In this document: positions 7,420 to 16,600 of the stretch, piece by piece
How the letters are laid out: each line of letters opens with the position of its first letter
How positions within the stretch are numbered: position 1 is the first letter of the stretch
From: Amorphus orientalis
Lineage (GTDB): Bacteria; Pseudomonadota; Alphaproteobacteria; Rhizobiales; Amorphaceae
Reading direction: 5' to 3'
NCBI RefSeq assembly: GCF_030814015.1
Contig: NZ_JAUSUL010000001.1
Coordinates: 958,001 to 1,022,000, forward strand
Length of the DNA stretch: 64,000 nt
Notes under the pieces: model-generated
Told to the model about the DNA's origin: nothing
What the model saw: the letters and a program-made list of their open reading frames with translations, nothing else
Databases searched by the model: none
Made by a program: the position numbers and the translations under genes

Positions 7420-10400
7420 ATGCGGTTGCGTGCTGGTCTTGTAAAAACCGGACTTCTCGTTGCCCTTGGGGCGTTCTCAGTTTCTTCCGTTGGGGCACAG
7501 GAGGTCGGGCAGATCCGGTCCGACTCCCGGTTTGCCGTGCGCGACGCGCTCCTGCAGGCCGCTGGCTACGGCGATCGGTCGCTGATCGCCAGCGTGGTGG
7601 AAAATGCGCGGCTGACGCCGGACCGGGCGGATCTGATCGCCACGACGGCGACCGGGTTGCGTCCGGACCTGGCCGAGCGGATCCGCCGGGCTGCAACGGT
7701 CGGGCGCGATCTGGCTGCAACCTCCGCGGGCGGCGCGGCCGGCGCCACGGGCGCAACAAACGGCCCGCTTGCCAATCCCACGCCCTATCCCGGCGGCAAC
7801 CCGAACATCCCGATTGCCTCGCTGAGCGAGTATCAGCGCAACTATGGCCTGGAGGCCATCCACGCCGACGCGGCGCTGGCCAAGGGGCTGACGGGCAAGG
7901 GGGTGATTGTCGGTGTGATCGATACCGGCATCGACGTGCGCCCGGACGGCAGCATTCATCCGGAATTCGAGGGGCGTCTTGACCCACGGTCCACGAGCTT
8001 CCTGTATTGGTTCAATCGGGATCTGGTGTGCCAGTCCAATGACCTCTCTCTCTGCCCGACCTTTTCCGAGGACGAGGTCGTCGATGCTTTCGATCAGGGT
8101 CCGACGGACTCGATGGATCAGCAGAACCACGGCACCCATGTGTCCGGCATCATCGGCGCAGGACAGAACGGGTTCGGCATGCAGGGCGTCGCGCCGGACG
8201 CGAAGATCCTGGCGGTCAAGGCGATCAGCCAAGGCTATAATGTCGTCCTTGACGACGGAGAATCCGTCGCAACCTACCAGCTCGAACGCTGCGGTCTGGC
8301 CATTGCCAACGATGACTGCGATCCGATCGGGGGCGACCAGGGCGAGCCGACCAAGGCGTTCAACTATCTCGCCCAGTTTCCCGATGTGAAGGTGATCAAC
8401 GGCAGTTTCGGGCCCAACGCCCCGGATGGTTCGGTGAGTTGGGATCTTGGCGATGCGGAAGACCAGGAGGCTCTGCTGGAAGACGCGCGTGCGGTGCGCT
8501 CCAGCCTCGATGCGGGCCAGATCATCGTCATGGCCGCGGGCAACTCCCGTCTGGAAGCTCCGGTGATGTCGGAGAGCCCGAACGGGATCGGCCTCTATCC
8601 TTTCATTCAGCCGGCGAACCAGAATGCTCGTAACTCGGCCGGCGCGCTGATCTATGACGATCACGGGACGGGACTGGACCTGTCCTTCACGTCGCCGGCG
8701 GGGCTTGCTGCGGCGGAAGCGGCGGACGGCAAGGCGCGCGGCCGGATCGTGGTGGTGGTGGCGCTGGACGCCTACAACAACCTCGCGAGCTACTCGCAGA
8801 TGTGCGGTGCGGCCAAGGAGTGGTGCGTGTCGGCTCCCGGCGGTGACCAGGTCGCGCCTTACTTCCCCGACAGCGGCCTGCCCGGCGATCGCGGGATCCT
8901 GTCCACGATCCCGAAGAACAACTATGCCTTCGAGTCCGGCACGTCGATGGCGTCTCCGAACGTTGCGGGTGCGATTGCGGTTCTGATCGAGGCGTATCCG
9001 ACGTTCACGCCGGCTGAGATCGTGCACATCCTGTTCACGACGGCGGAGGATCTGGGCGCGCCTGGCGTGGACGCGGTGTTCGGCTGGGGGCTTGTGCGCC
9101 TGGACCGGGCGCTGTCGGTGGGTCCGATCGGCATGACCGGAACGGGCACGTATACGGTCGGCGCGTCGGGCGGCGACACGCGCTGGCTGGTGGACTTCAC
9201 CAGCGACGGCAGCCTGGATAAGCAGGGCTCCGGCACGCTGACGGTCGCGAGCAAGGCGACGTTCCGGCAGGCCTCGGCGGTGGACGGGGGCACGCTGGCC
9301 GTTGGCGGCACGCTGACCACGCCGCGGCTTGCGGTGAACCAGGGCGGCCGGCTGTCGGGCACGGGCTCCGTTGTGGCGGACGTGACGGTCGCCGGCGAGC
9401 TTGCGCCGGGCGCCTCGCCGGGCACCCTGAGCGTGACGGGCGACCTGACGCTGACGGAGACGGCGACGACGACGATCGAGGTTGACGGGACCGGGACGGG
9501 CAGCGGCGCGGGCAATTACGACCGGATCATCGTCAACGGGTCGGGCTCGGTCTTTACGGCGGGCGGCACGCTGGCGCCGGTGCTGCGCGGGATCTCCGGA
9601 TCGGCGACCAACAGCTTCACGCCGTCGGTGGGCCAGCAGTTCGCGGTCGTGCAGGTGCCGTCGGGCACGGTGACGGGCTCGTTCTCGGGGGTACGGCAGC
9701 CGGCGTCGGGGCTTCCGGCGGGAACGCGGTTCGACGTGCTCTACTATCCGAGCGTGCTGACGCTGGCGGCGACGCCGGCGAGCTACGCCAACCTTGCGGC
9801 CCTCGGGATCGGTCAGACGGGGAACGAGCGGGCGTTCGGGTCGGCGCTGGACGCGGCGCGTCCGGCGGCGGGCGTGCGGCCGTCTGCGGCGACGAACGAG
9901 CTGTTCAACACGCTCTACGCGGCGAGCGAGGCGGATCTGGCAGCGGGCTTCTCCAGCCTGACGGGTCAGCTTCACGCGGAGATGGGCACGACGGCGGTTC
10001 GCTCGGTTGGCCGGTTCGCGGAGACGATCGGGTCGCGTCAGCTGGGTCTGATGGCGGACTGGCTGACGGCGCAGTCGGCACCCTATGGCGAGGGCCAGGC
10101 GTGGGTCGAGGCGGAGACGACGCTGACGGACGTGGGCGCGTCCGGCGGTGTGTCGGGCTACGATGCGCGCTCGACGAACGTGGCGTTCGGCGTGGATCAC
10201 CGGGTGAGCGCGCGGGTCGCGCTCGGCTTCGCGGCGGCCTACGAGTATGCGGACGTGTCGTCGGATGCTCACGGGTCGGGCGACGTGACGACGTATCAGG
10301 CGGGTCTCTACGGGACGTTCGATGCGGGCGTGGTGGCGCTGGCGGCCCGCGGCGGCCTGAGCTACGGGGACCTGTCGACGAGCCGGACGACGGCGCTCCG

Positions 10401-10908
10401 CGGCTACGGGGCGACGGCAAGCGCGGACGGCCACGGGTTCGGCGGGTTTGCGGAGGCGACCGCGTTCCGGGCGTTCGAGACGCCGGTGGTGACGGTGACC
10501 CCGTCGGCGACGCTGGGCTACCGGGCGTTCGGGCGGGACGCGATGACCGAGAGCGGCAGCGTGTTCGCGCTGTCGGTCCCGAGCGAGACGTTCTCCGAGA
10601 CCCAGACGACGCTCGCGGTGGCCCTGTCACGGCGGTTCGCGCTGGGCAACGGGTTCGTGCTGGAGCCGGTGCTGAGCGCCGGGTGGCGGCACGACTACGC
10701 GGATGTGGCGCAGACGTCGGACCTCGGCATCCTCGGGGCGTCCTACGACGTGGCCGGAGCGGACGTGGGCCGGGACGCGTTCCTGGGCGAGGTGACCATG
10801 ACGGCGCTGAAGGGCGACCGCTTCGCTCTCGGCGCCTCCTGGCAGGCGGAGCTCCGCGACAACCTCACCGCCCACACCTTCCAGGCAGAGGCCAGCTTCC
10901 GCTTCTGA
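7420..10908 (+). CDS. Autotransporter serine protease, subtilisin (S8) passenger, copy 1
   Basis: The 1162-residue protein opens with a signal peptide (MRLRAGLVKTGLL..., cleavage near VGA-QE), which fixes the ATG at 7420. A short helical region (residues about 35-95) precedes an S8 domain with the full triad: Asp168 in VIDTGID, His237 in HGTHVSG, Ser509 in GTSMASP. Then come glycine-rich beta-helix repeats (VDGGTLAVGGTL..., about 600-760) of the autotransporter-associated type. The last ~270 residues are a type Va beta-barrel ending in SFRF, with the terminal aromatic that BAM recognises. The protease would be exported by Sec, threaded through its own barrel and shown at or released from the surface. 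From 8938 to the end it is nearly identical to the copy at 40191-43673. Confidence 0.95.
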   Translation: MRLRAGLVKTGLLVALGAFSVSSVGAQEVGQIRSDSRFAVRDALLQAAGYGDRSLIASVVENARLTPDRADLIATTATGLRPDLAERIRRAATVGRDLAATSAGGAAGATGATNGPLANPTPYPGGNPNIPIASLSEYQRNYGLEAIHADAALAKGLTGKGVIVGVIDTGIDVRPDGSIHPEFEGRLDPRSTSFLYWFNRDLVCQSNDLSLCPTFSEDEVVDAFDQGPTDSMDQQNHGTHVSGIIGAGQNGFGMQGVAPDAKILAVKAISQGYNVVLDDGESVATYQLERCGLAIANDDCDPIGGDQGEPTKAFNYLAQFPDVKVINGSFGPNAPDGSVSWDLGDAEDQEALLEDARAVRSSLDAGQIIVMAAGNSRLEAPVMSESPNGIGLYPFIQPANQNARNSAGALIYDDHGTGLDLSFTSPAGLAAAEAADGKARGRIVVVVALDAYNNLASYSQMCGAAKEWCVSAPGGDQVAPYFPDSGLPGDRGILSTIPKNNYAFESGTSMASPNVAGAIAVLIEAYPTFTPAEIVHILFTTAEDLGAPGVDAVFGWGLVRLDRALSVGPIGMTGTGTYTVGASGGDTRWLVDFTSDGSLDKQGSGTLTVASKATFRQASAVDGGTLAVGGTLTTPRLAVNQGGRLSGTGSVVADVTVAGELAPGASPGTLSVTGDLTLTETATTTIEVDGTGTGSGAGNYDRIIVNGSGSVFTAGGTLAPVLRGISGSATNSFTPSVGQQFAVVQVPSGTVTGSFSGVRQPASGLPAGTRFDVLYYPSVLTLAATPASYANLAALGIGQTGNERAFGSALDAARPAAGVRPSAATNELFNTLYAASEADLAAGFSSLTGQLHAEMGTTAVRSVGRFAETIGSRQLGLMADWLTAQSAPYGEGQAWVEAETTLTDVGASGGVSGYDARSTNVAFGVDHRVSARVALGFAAAYEYADVSSDAHGSGDVTTYQAGLYGTFDAGVVALAARGGLSYGDLSTSRTTALRGYGATASADGHGFGGFAEATAFRAFETPVVTVTPSATLGYRAFGRDAMTESGSVFALSVPSETFSETQTTLAVALSRRFALGNGFVLEPVLSAGWRHDYADVAQTSDLGILGASYDVAGADVGRDAFLGEVTMTALKGDRFALGASWQAELRDNLTAHTFQAEASFRF

Positions 10909-10920
10909 GAAGGTCAGAGC
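8938..10920 (+). repeat. Long direct repeat, copy 1 (3' part of autotransporter gene)
   Basis: This stretch and 41703-43685 lie at a constant offset of 32765 bp with no insertions or deletions. By-eye comparison shows only scattered single-base differences, and about 16 amino acid changes in roughly 656 residues. The match continues 12 bases past the stop codon, ending in GGTCAGAGC. Upstream, similarity is patchy: 8733-8876 is also near-identical, while 8877-8937 is clearly divergent. Confidence 0.9.
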
Positions 10921-10938
10921 ATTCCGGGAAGACAGGAG

Positions 10939-10968
10939 CGGCTCCGGGACACTCCCGGGGCCGTTTTT
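10939..10968 (+). terminator. Rho-independent terminator after autotransporter copy 1
   Basis: An 11-bp stem, CGGCTCCGGGA paired with TCCCGGGGCCG (one G-U pair), has a 3-base loop and is followed directly by five Ts. It lies 31 bp after the stop codon. Confidence 0.85.
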
Positions 10969-11003
10969 CGTAGGTGGGGCCGGCTGCGGTGGCGAATGCC
11001 GGG

Positions 11004-12680
11004 TCAGGCGGCAGTGTCCACCCGCGGCGCGAGAGCGGCCACCGCCTTGCGGCATTCCTCGGGAAAGAGATGAGCGGGAACGGGGCGGGCGAAGTGATAG
11101 CCCTGGAACAGGCGGCAGCCCACATCCATCAGGGCGGCGAGTTCCTCGGCCCGCTCCACGCCTTCCGCCACGAGCTGGATACCGAGGCCGCGCGACAGGG
11201 TGGCGATCGACGTGCAGATCGCATGCAACCGCTGATCCCGGTCGACATCCTGCACGAACATCCGGTCGATCTTCATCTCGTCGAAATTGAAGTTCGCGAC
11301 GTAGCGCATGTTCGAATAGTCGGCACCGAAATCGTCCAGGGAGATACCGACGCCGCGGTCGCGGAGCTGGCCTATCGACTGTTCCACATGGGGCAGGTCC
11401 GTGAGCAGGACGCTCTCGGTAATTTCGATCTTGATATCCGCGTGGCGGATTCCGGCCGACCCGACAGCGTGATCGATCTTATGGACCAGATCAGGATCTC
11501 TGAACTGCTCGGCGGAGAGGTTGATGGAGATACGTGGCGCCTCATGGCCGCCGGCCTTCCAGGTGCGGATCTGGTTGCAGGCTGCGTTGAATGTAAACTC
11601 GCCGAGTTGAATGATAAGTCCGCTCTCTTCGGCGATGGCAATGAAATCGGACGGCGGGATGTTGCCAAGTTGCGGATGTCGCCACCTGATGAGGGCTTCG
11701 GCCGCGACCACGCTGGAGAGCTCGGCGTCGACGATCGGCTGATAGTGGAGCTCGAATTCGCCCCGTTTCAACGCCTGACGGAGGTCCTGATCCAGCATGA
11801 AGCGGCGTCGCGCGGTGTCGTTCGAGACCTCGGAGAAATAGGAGACGGCGGCTCCCGTGTTGAAGTTCTGGACCGTTGCGGCCGAGAGAGCGGCGCTGAG
11901 GAGCTCGGCCGCCTGGGCTGCGTGCTCCGGGAAGCAGGCGACGCCGATACTGATCTTCGGATAGTACAGGCTTCGACCGTACCGGATGGGGGCGGTCAGA
12001 TGACCGTGCAGCGCCTCGAGATGCCGGTGGAGCGCGGCCGGGTCGGCCAGCGGCATGGCGAACTTGAAGGTCGCGGAACTCGTCCTGCCGAGAGCGCTTG
12101 CCCCGGCATGCTCCTGCAGCCGCTCGGCGAGTGTCAGGATAACGCGGTTCGTCGCCTCGAAACTCATGAGCGTTTCGATTTCCGCGAAATTGCTGATGCG
12201 AACGCAAACGCCCGCGATAGGGTCGCCCTTCGCGATCAGCGACTCCACCTGCTCGATCAGTTCCGGGCGGCGGCCCAGCATGCTGACGGGGTCGAAATGT
12301 GTCAGCCGCTTGAGCGCAGTGTCGAGGTCGCGGATGGTGACGTCGGTGTCGCGCATCAGCGCGCCAGCTTCATCTTCGAATTCCCGCGGCAGTTCTGGGA
12401 GTGCACGTCGCGTCCGATAGTCTCCCAGCGCTTTCGAGGCCGCCATGATGGGCGCGAGAAGCTGGTTGAGGACGAACAACGTGATTGCGGTACCGACCAA
12501 CGTCGCCGCAAGGACAACGAATACGATCGGTGCCAGCGCGCGCCAGCTCCCTTCCTGATTGATTGCGAAATAGAGGATCAGGACGATCAGCGGCACGTGA
12601 ATGCCGAAAAAGGTCACCACGAGGATCTTGCCCGAGTAATTCAGGAAGCGAATTCGGGACAACAGGGCATAGAGATGCAT
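11004..12680 (-). CDS. Membrane c-di-GMP phosphodiesterase with degenerate GGDEF and intact EAL domain
   Basis: The 558-residue protein has two N-terminal membrane helices (about residues 18-40 and 47-72), a short linker and a degenerate GGDEF domain in which the GGDEF signature is absent (that region reads LGRTSSATFKFAM). A complete EAL domain follows: EALIRW, NLS, EITES, DDFGADYS, KIDRMF, EGVE and FQGY are all present, so every known metal-binding or catalytic residue of the family is kept. It should hydrolyse c-di-GMP to pGpG at the inner membrane, with the dead GGDEF possibly acting as a GTP sensor. It is convergent with the autotransporter gene and stands alone as a transcription unit. 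Confidence 0.92.
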   Translation of the reverse strand: MHLYALLSRIRFLNYSGKILVVTFFGIHVPLIVLILYFAINQEGSWRALAPIVFVVLAATLVGTAITLFVLNQLLAPIMAASKALGDYRTRRALPELPREFEDEAGALMRDTDVTIRDLDTALKRLTHFDPVSMLGRRPELIEQVESLIAKGDPIAGVCVRISNFAEIETLMSFEATNRVILTLAERLQEHAGASALGRTSSATFKFAMPLADPAALHRHLEALHGHLTAPIRYGRSLYYPKISIGVACFPEHAAQAAELLSAALSAATVQNFNTGAAVSYFSEVSNDTARRRFMLDQDLRQALKRGEFELHYQPIVDAELSSVVAAEALIRWRHPQLGNIPPSDFIAIAEESGLIIQLGEFTFNAACNQIRTWKAGGHEAPRISINLSAEQFRDPDLVHKIDHAVGSAGIRHADIKIEITESVLLTDLPHVEQSIGQLRDRGVGISLDDFGADYSNMRYVANFNFDEMKIDRMFVQDVDRDQRLHAICTSIATLSRGLGIQLVAEGVERAEELAALMDVGCRLFQGYHFARPVPAHLFPEECRKAVAALAPRVDTAA

Positions 12681-12970
12681 GACGCTATCGATTGTCCGGG
12701 AGGGCGGGTGTGAACCCTGATTGTACGACGAAGGGAAGTTCTTGCGGAGCGGACGATCCTACAGCGTCAAGCTTCCCCCGAGGTTGCAAACCGCAGGGTT
12801 GGCGTTGGTCGTCCGGTGCGCGCATCGGCGGGTCCCTCGCGATGGGCGACCGGCCCGTATCTTGCTAGTTCGGTATACCTATTGTCTATCGCCGGAAAAT
12901 CGACCGTATCCGGACAAGTCTCCGTGATATGTGTACGACGACCGGGCCTCAAAGACCGGAAGGGACCTTC

Positions 12971-13555
12971 ATGCTTCGCGCGATCCTCGTTCTTGCTGCT
13001 CTGTCTGTGCTCAGCGTTCCCGTGGCTGCCCACACGGGGGCGACCGGGACATCGGGTTTGGCTGTCGGGTTCTCCCATCCGCTCGGCGGTCTTGATCATG
13101 TTCTTGCGATGGTTGCGGTCGGGTTGCTCGCCGTCGGGCAGGGGGGACGGTGGACCTGGGCCCTGCCGGCGGCCTTCGTCGGGATGATGGTTCTGGGCGG
13201 GGTTGCAGGCATGGCCGGCGCGCCGATGCCGGCGGTGGAACTCGGTATCCAGGGCTCCGCCGTCGTTCTCGGACTGGCGATCGCGGCAGGCAACCGCTGC
13301 CCTGGGCCGCTGGCGCTTGTCCTGGTTGCCGGTCTGGCGCTGTTCCATGGACATGCGCACGGGACCGAGATGCCGGCTGCGATTGCGGCCGTCGAATACG
13401 GGATTGGATTCGCGGTTGCGACGTTGTTGCTGCACGGTGCAGGGCTCGGGCTCGGAGCCGTTCCGCGTTTGTTGGGGCGGGAGTTCGCGCGTCCTGCCGG
13501 GGCAGTCGGCGGTCTGGCGATCGCGGCTCTGGGACTGACCGTCCTCATAGGCTAA
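12971..13555 (+). CDS. HupE/UreJ-family metal permease
   Basis: The 194-residue product has a signal-like first helix (MLRAILVLAALSVLSVPVAA) and about six more hydrophobic segments. HPLGGLDH near residue 37 is the conserved HPxxGxDH motif of the HupE/UreJ family, and FHGHAHGTE near residue 120 adds a second histidine cluster. Family members are low-affinity nickel or cobalt permeases in the inner membrane. AAGGGA lies 6 bases before the ATG at 12971. No hydrogenase or urease gene is nearby; the cobalt-type nitrile hydratase at 57060 is the only likely user of such a metal in the window, but it is 44 kb away. Confidence 0.9.
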   Translation: MLRAILVLAALSVLSVPVAAHTGATGTSGLAVGFSHPLGGLDHVLAMVAVGLLAVGQGGRWTWALPAAFVGMMVLGGVAGMAGAPMPAVELGIQGSAVVLGLAIAAGNRCPGPLALVLVAGLALFHGHAHGTEMPAAIAAVEYGIGFAVATLLLHGAGLGLGAVPRLLGREFARPAGAVGGLAIAALGLTVLIG

Positions 13556-13676
13556 GCCGGGCGGCAACCGGCCTGCCCTGTGCGCGCGCGTTGCGTTCAC
13601 AGAACCTGAATGAGGCGTCGACACGCGCCGTTGACCACTTCGTCGAAGCAGAGGCGACAAGCTGGTCATCGGTGCT

Positions 13677-16600
13677 ATGGTTCTGGAACTCGAACAATCT
13701 GCGAGCGTTCTCAGCACTTGGGCTGGTGTCGGAATGATGTCGCGCGAAGCCGAAACGTTACCTGCCGAGACAGCGCTTGGCGGCGAAACCGCCGAGCGCC
13801 GGCTTCAGCATGCGCTCAACGAGAATCTTGCCGGGCGGATCCATCCGATCGCTGCGCTGCTCGGCCCAGCGGCGATTCTGACGATCGGACTGGTTCTGGG
13901 CGAAGCAGTCGCAACTCTCGGATATCGGCTCGTTCTTCTGGCGAGCGTGGCGGTTGCCGCGCTCGAAGTCTATGTTGCCGTCCGGTTCAGACGCAGCCCG
14001 ACGAGGTTGCATCGCCCGGCCTACTGGCGTCGCATCTTCCTGGCTGTGGCAATGGTCGGCGGCATCGTGTGGGGGGCCGCCGGTGTCCTTCTCTTCGTTC
14101 CGGAGAATCAGAGCGGGCCCGTCGGATTCATCGTGCCCCTGCTCCTGGCGGCGGTGTGCGGTGCCTATGTCGCCTGGCGATCGGCGTCCCCAATTGCCGT
14201 CGTCGTGTTCGTTACCCTCGCGCTCGGGCCGCTGGTCGCGATGCTCGCATTGTCCGGCTCCAGCGAAAGCCTGGCGCTTGCCGGCATGTTGTGTCTCTAC
14301 GCGGCCGGGCTGGGGGCTTTCTGTCTCAACAATCACCGCGTGCTGGTCGAGGCGATAACGCTTCGGCTGGATCGCGATCTTGAGCACGCGAGACTGCGCG
14401 AAAGTGCGACAACACTGGCTCGGATTGCCGAAAATCTGCCGGACGCAATCTTCCAGGCGGTGGTTCCGCCGGGGAGTGACGGATATCTGAGCTATGTGAG
14501 CGGCAGTCTGATCCAGCTGCTCGCTTTGCCTCCGGACCACGCGCCTCGGTCAGTACGCAGCATCATTGGCAGGATCGACCCGCGCGACCGGGAACGCGTT
14601 CGCAGCGGAGTCCGGAAACGGGTTGCGGATGGCCAGGTGTGGAACGACGAGTTTCGGGTCCAGCATCCAGAAAAGGGGCTGATCTGGATCGAGTCACATG
14701 CTTCCGCCGAAACCCATCCGGATGGCAGCAGGGTCTGGTACGGCTCCATGCGCGAGACGACGGAGCGCCGTCAGCTTGTCGACCGCATCCGCGTGCAGGC
14801 GGCCGCAATGGCCACCGCCGATACCGGGATTGTGATCGTCGACTCCCGGCTTGAGGAAAAACCTATCATTTACGCGAACCGGGCCTTCGAGGAGATCGTC
14901 GGCCATACCTGCGAAGGGGATCTCTCCTGCAGCCTGTTCGAGTTCGTGGCGCGGTCGCCGGAAGATCAGGGCGCCACCGAATTGCGGGACGCTCTCAGGC
15001 GGGACGAACCTGTCTCCATGCGGGTGCAGTTCAACCGACGGTCCGGAGATCCCTTCTGGGCGGAAGTGACGGTCTCGGCGGTGGTCGGGATCGACGGAGA
15101 CCGGACCTATCAGACCGTCATCATCGCGGACGTCTCCGAACGTCTTCGCATCGAGGCCGAACTCAAGGCAAGCGAAGCCAGATACCGGTCAATCGTGGAG
15201 GATCAGGTCGAACTGATCTGCCGGTTCAAGCCCGATACCACGCTGACCTACGTGAACCCGGCCTATGCCACGTCGTTCGGACGTACCAGCGACGACCTCC
15301 TCGGCCGTCCTTTCATCGCCTTCCTGCCGGCGTCGGACAGGCCACGGGCACTGGAACATCTCAGCCGGATCACTCCACAGAGGCCTCTGCGTTCGTTCGA
15401 GTATCGCGTGACGCGCCCGGATGGCGAAGTGCGCTGGCAGGAGTGGACGGACCGGGGGATCTTCGACGAGACCGGCGAGCTCATCGAGTTCCAGTCGATC
15501 GGACGCGACATCACCGATCGCAAGAAGATCGAAGCCCAGCTGCGCGACAGTGAAGCGCGCTATCGTTCGATCGTCGAGCAGCACCTGGACATGATCGTCC
15601 GCTTCAAGCCGGACACCCTGGTCACGTTCGCCAACGAGGTCTACTGCCGGCATGTCGGCGTGCCGATGAGCGAGATCGTCGGCTTCCGCTTTCTGGACTA
15701 TGTCCCAGACGACGAAAAGGAGGCGGTGCTCGCTCACTACAACGGCTTTACCTTGGCCGAGCCGTGGAAATCCTTCGAGCACCACGTGGTGCTTCCCGAT
15801 GGCCGCCGCCGGCTTCATCGCTGGACTGACAGGGCGGTGTTCGACGACGACGGAAACGTCGTGGAGATCCAGTCGATCGGGCGCGACGTGACCGAGGACA
15901 AGGCCCGCCAGGAGCGTATCCGCCTGCTGGCGGCCGTCTTCGAAGCGACCCGCGACGGTGTCTTCGTCATCGACGATCGCTGGCGGATCATTACTGTCAA
16001 CGAAGCCTTCGCCCGCATCACGCAATACGAGCAGGGAGAGGTGGCTGGGCGGGACCTGCGCCGGCTGCCGGCCATTGCGGCGTCGCGGAAGCTGCTTCCG
16101 GCGATCGTCGGATCGGTTCGCTCGAAGGGGTTCTGGAAGGGCGAGGTATGGGGCTGCCGCAAGAACGGCGACCGCGTTCCGCTGTTGTGCTCCATCAACG
16201 CGCTCATCGGCGATGACGGTCAAATCGTGAACTATGTCGGTGTCTTCACCGACATCACCCGTCTCAAGGAAACCGAACGCCGGCTCGTCGATCTGGCCAA
16301 CAACGATGAGCTGACCGGGCTTCCCAACCGGCGCAAGTTCGTTGCCGACCTCGATGCGGCCATGCGCGACGCCTCCCAGAGCGACGAGGGGCTCGCCGTT
16401 CACTACCTCGACCTGGATGACTTCAAGTACGTGAACGACACCTACGGGCACGATATCGGCGACCGGCTCCTGACCGCCGTCGCCGGGCGGCTCCAGTCCG
16501 CGCTGCGGACCACTGATCTCGTCTCGCGCTTCGGAGGCGACGAGTTCCTGATCCTGCAGCCCAACGTGCGCTCGAAACTGCAGGCCTCGGTCCTTGCCGA

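Noticed and set aside
7477-10434. A 985-codon open frame on the minus strand opposite autotransporter copy 1
   Set aside because: It is very rich in Arg and His, has no recognisable motif, and a similar frame is opposite copy 2. It results from the GC-rich codon pattern of the real gene.
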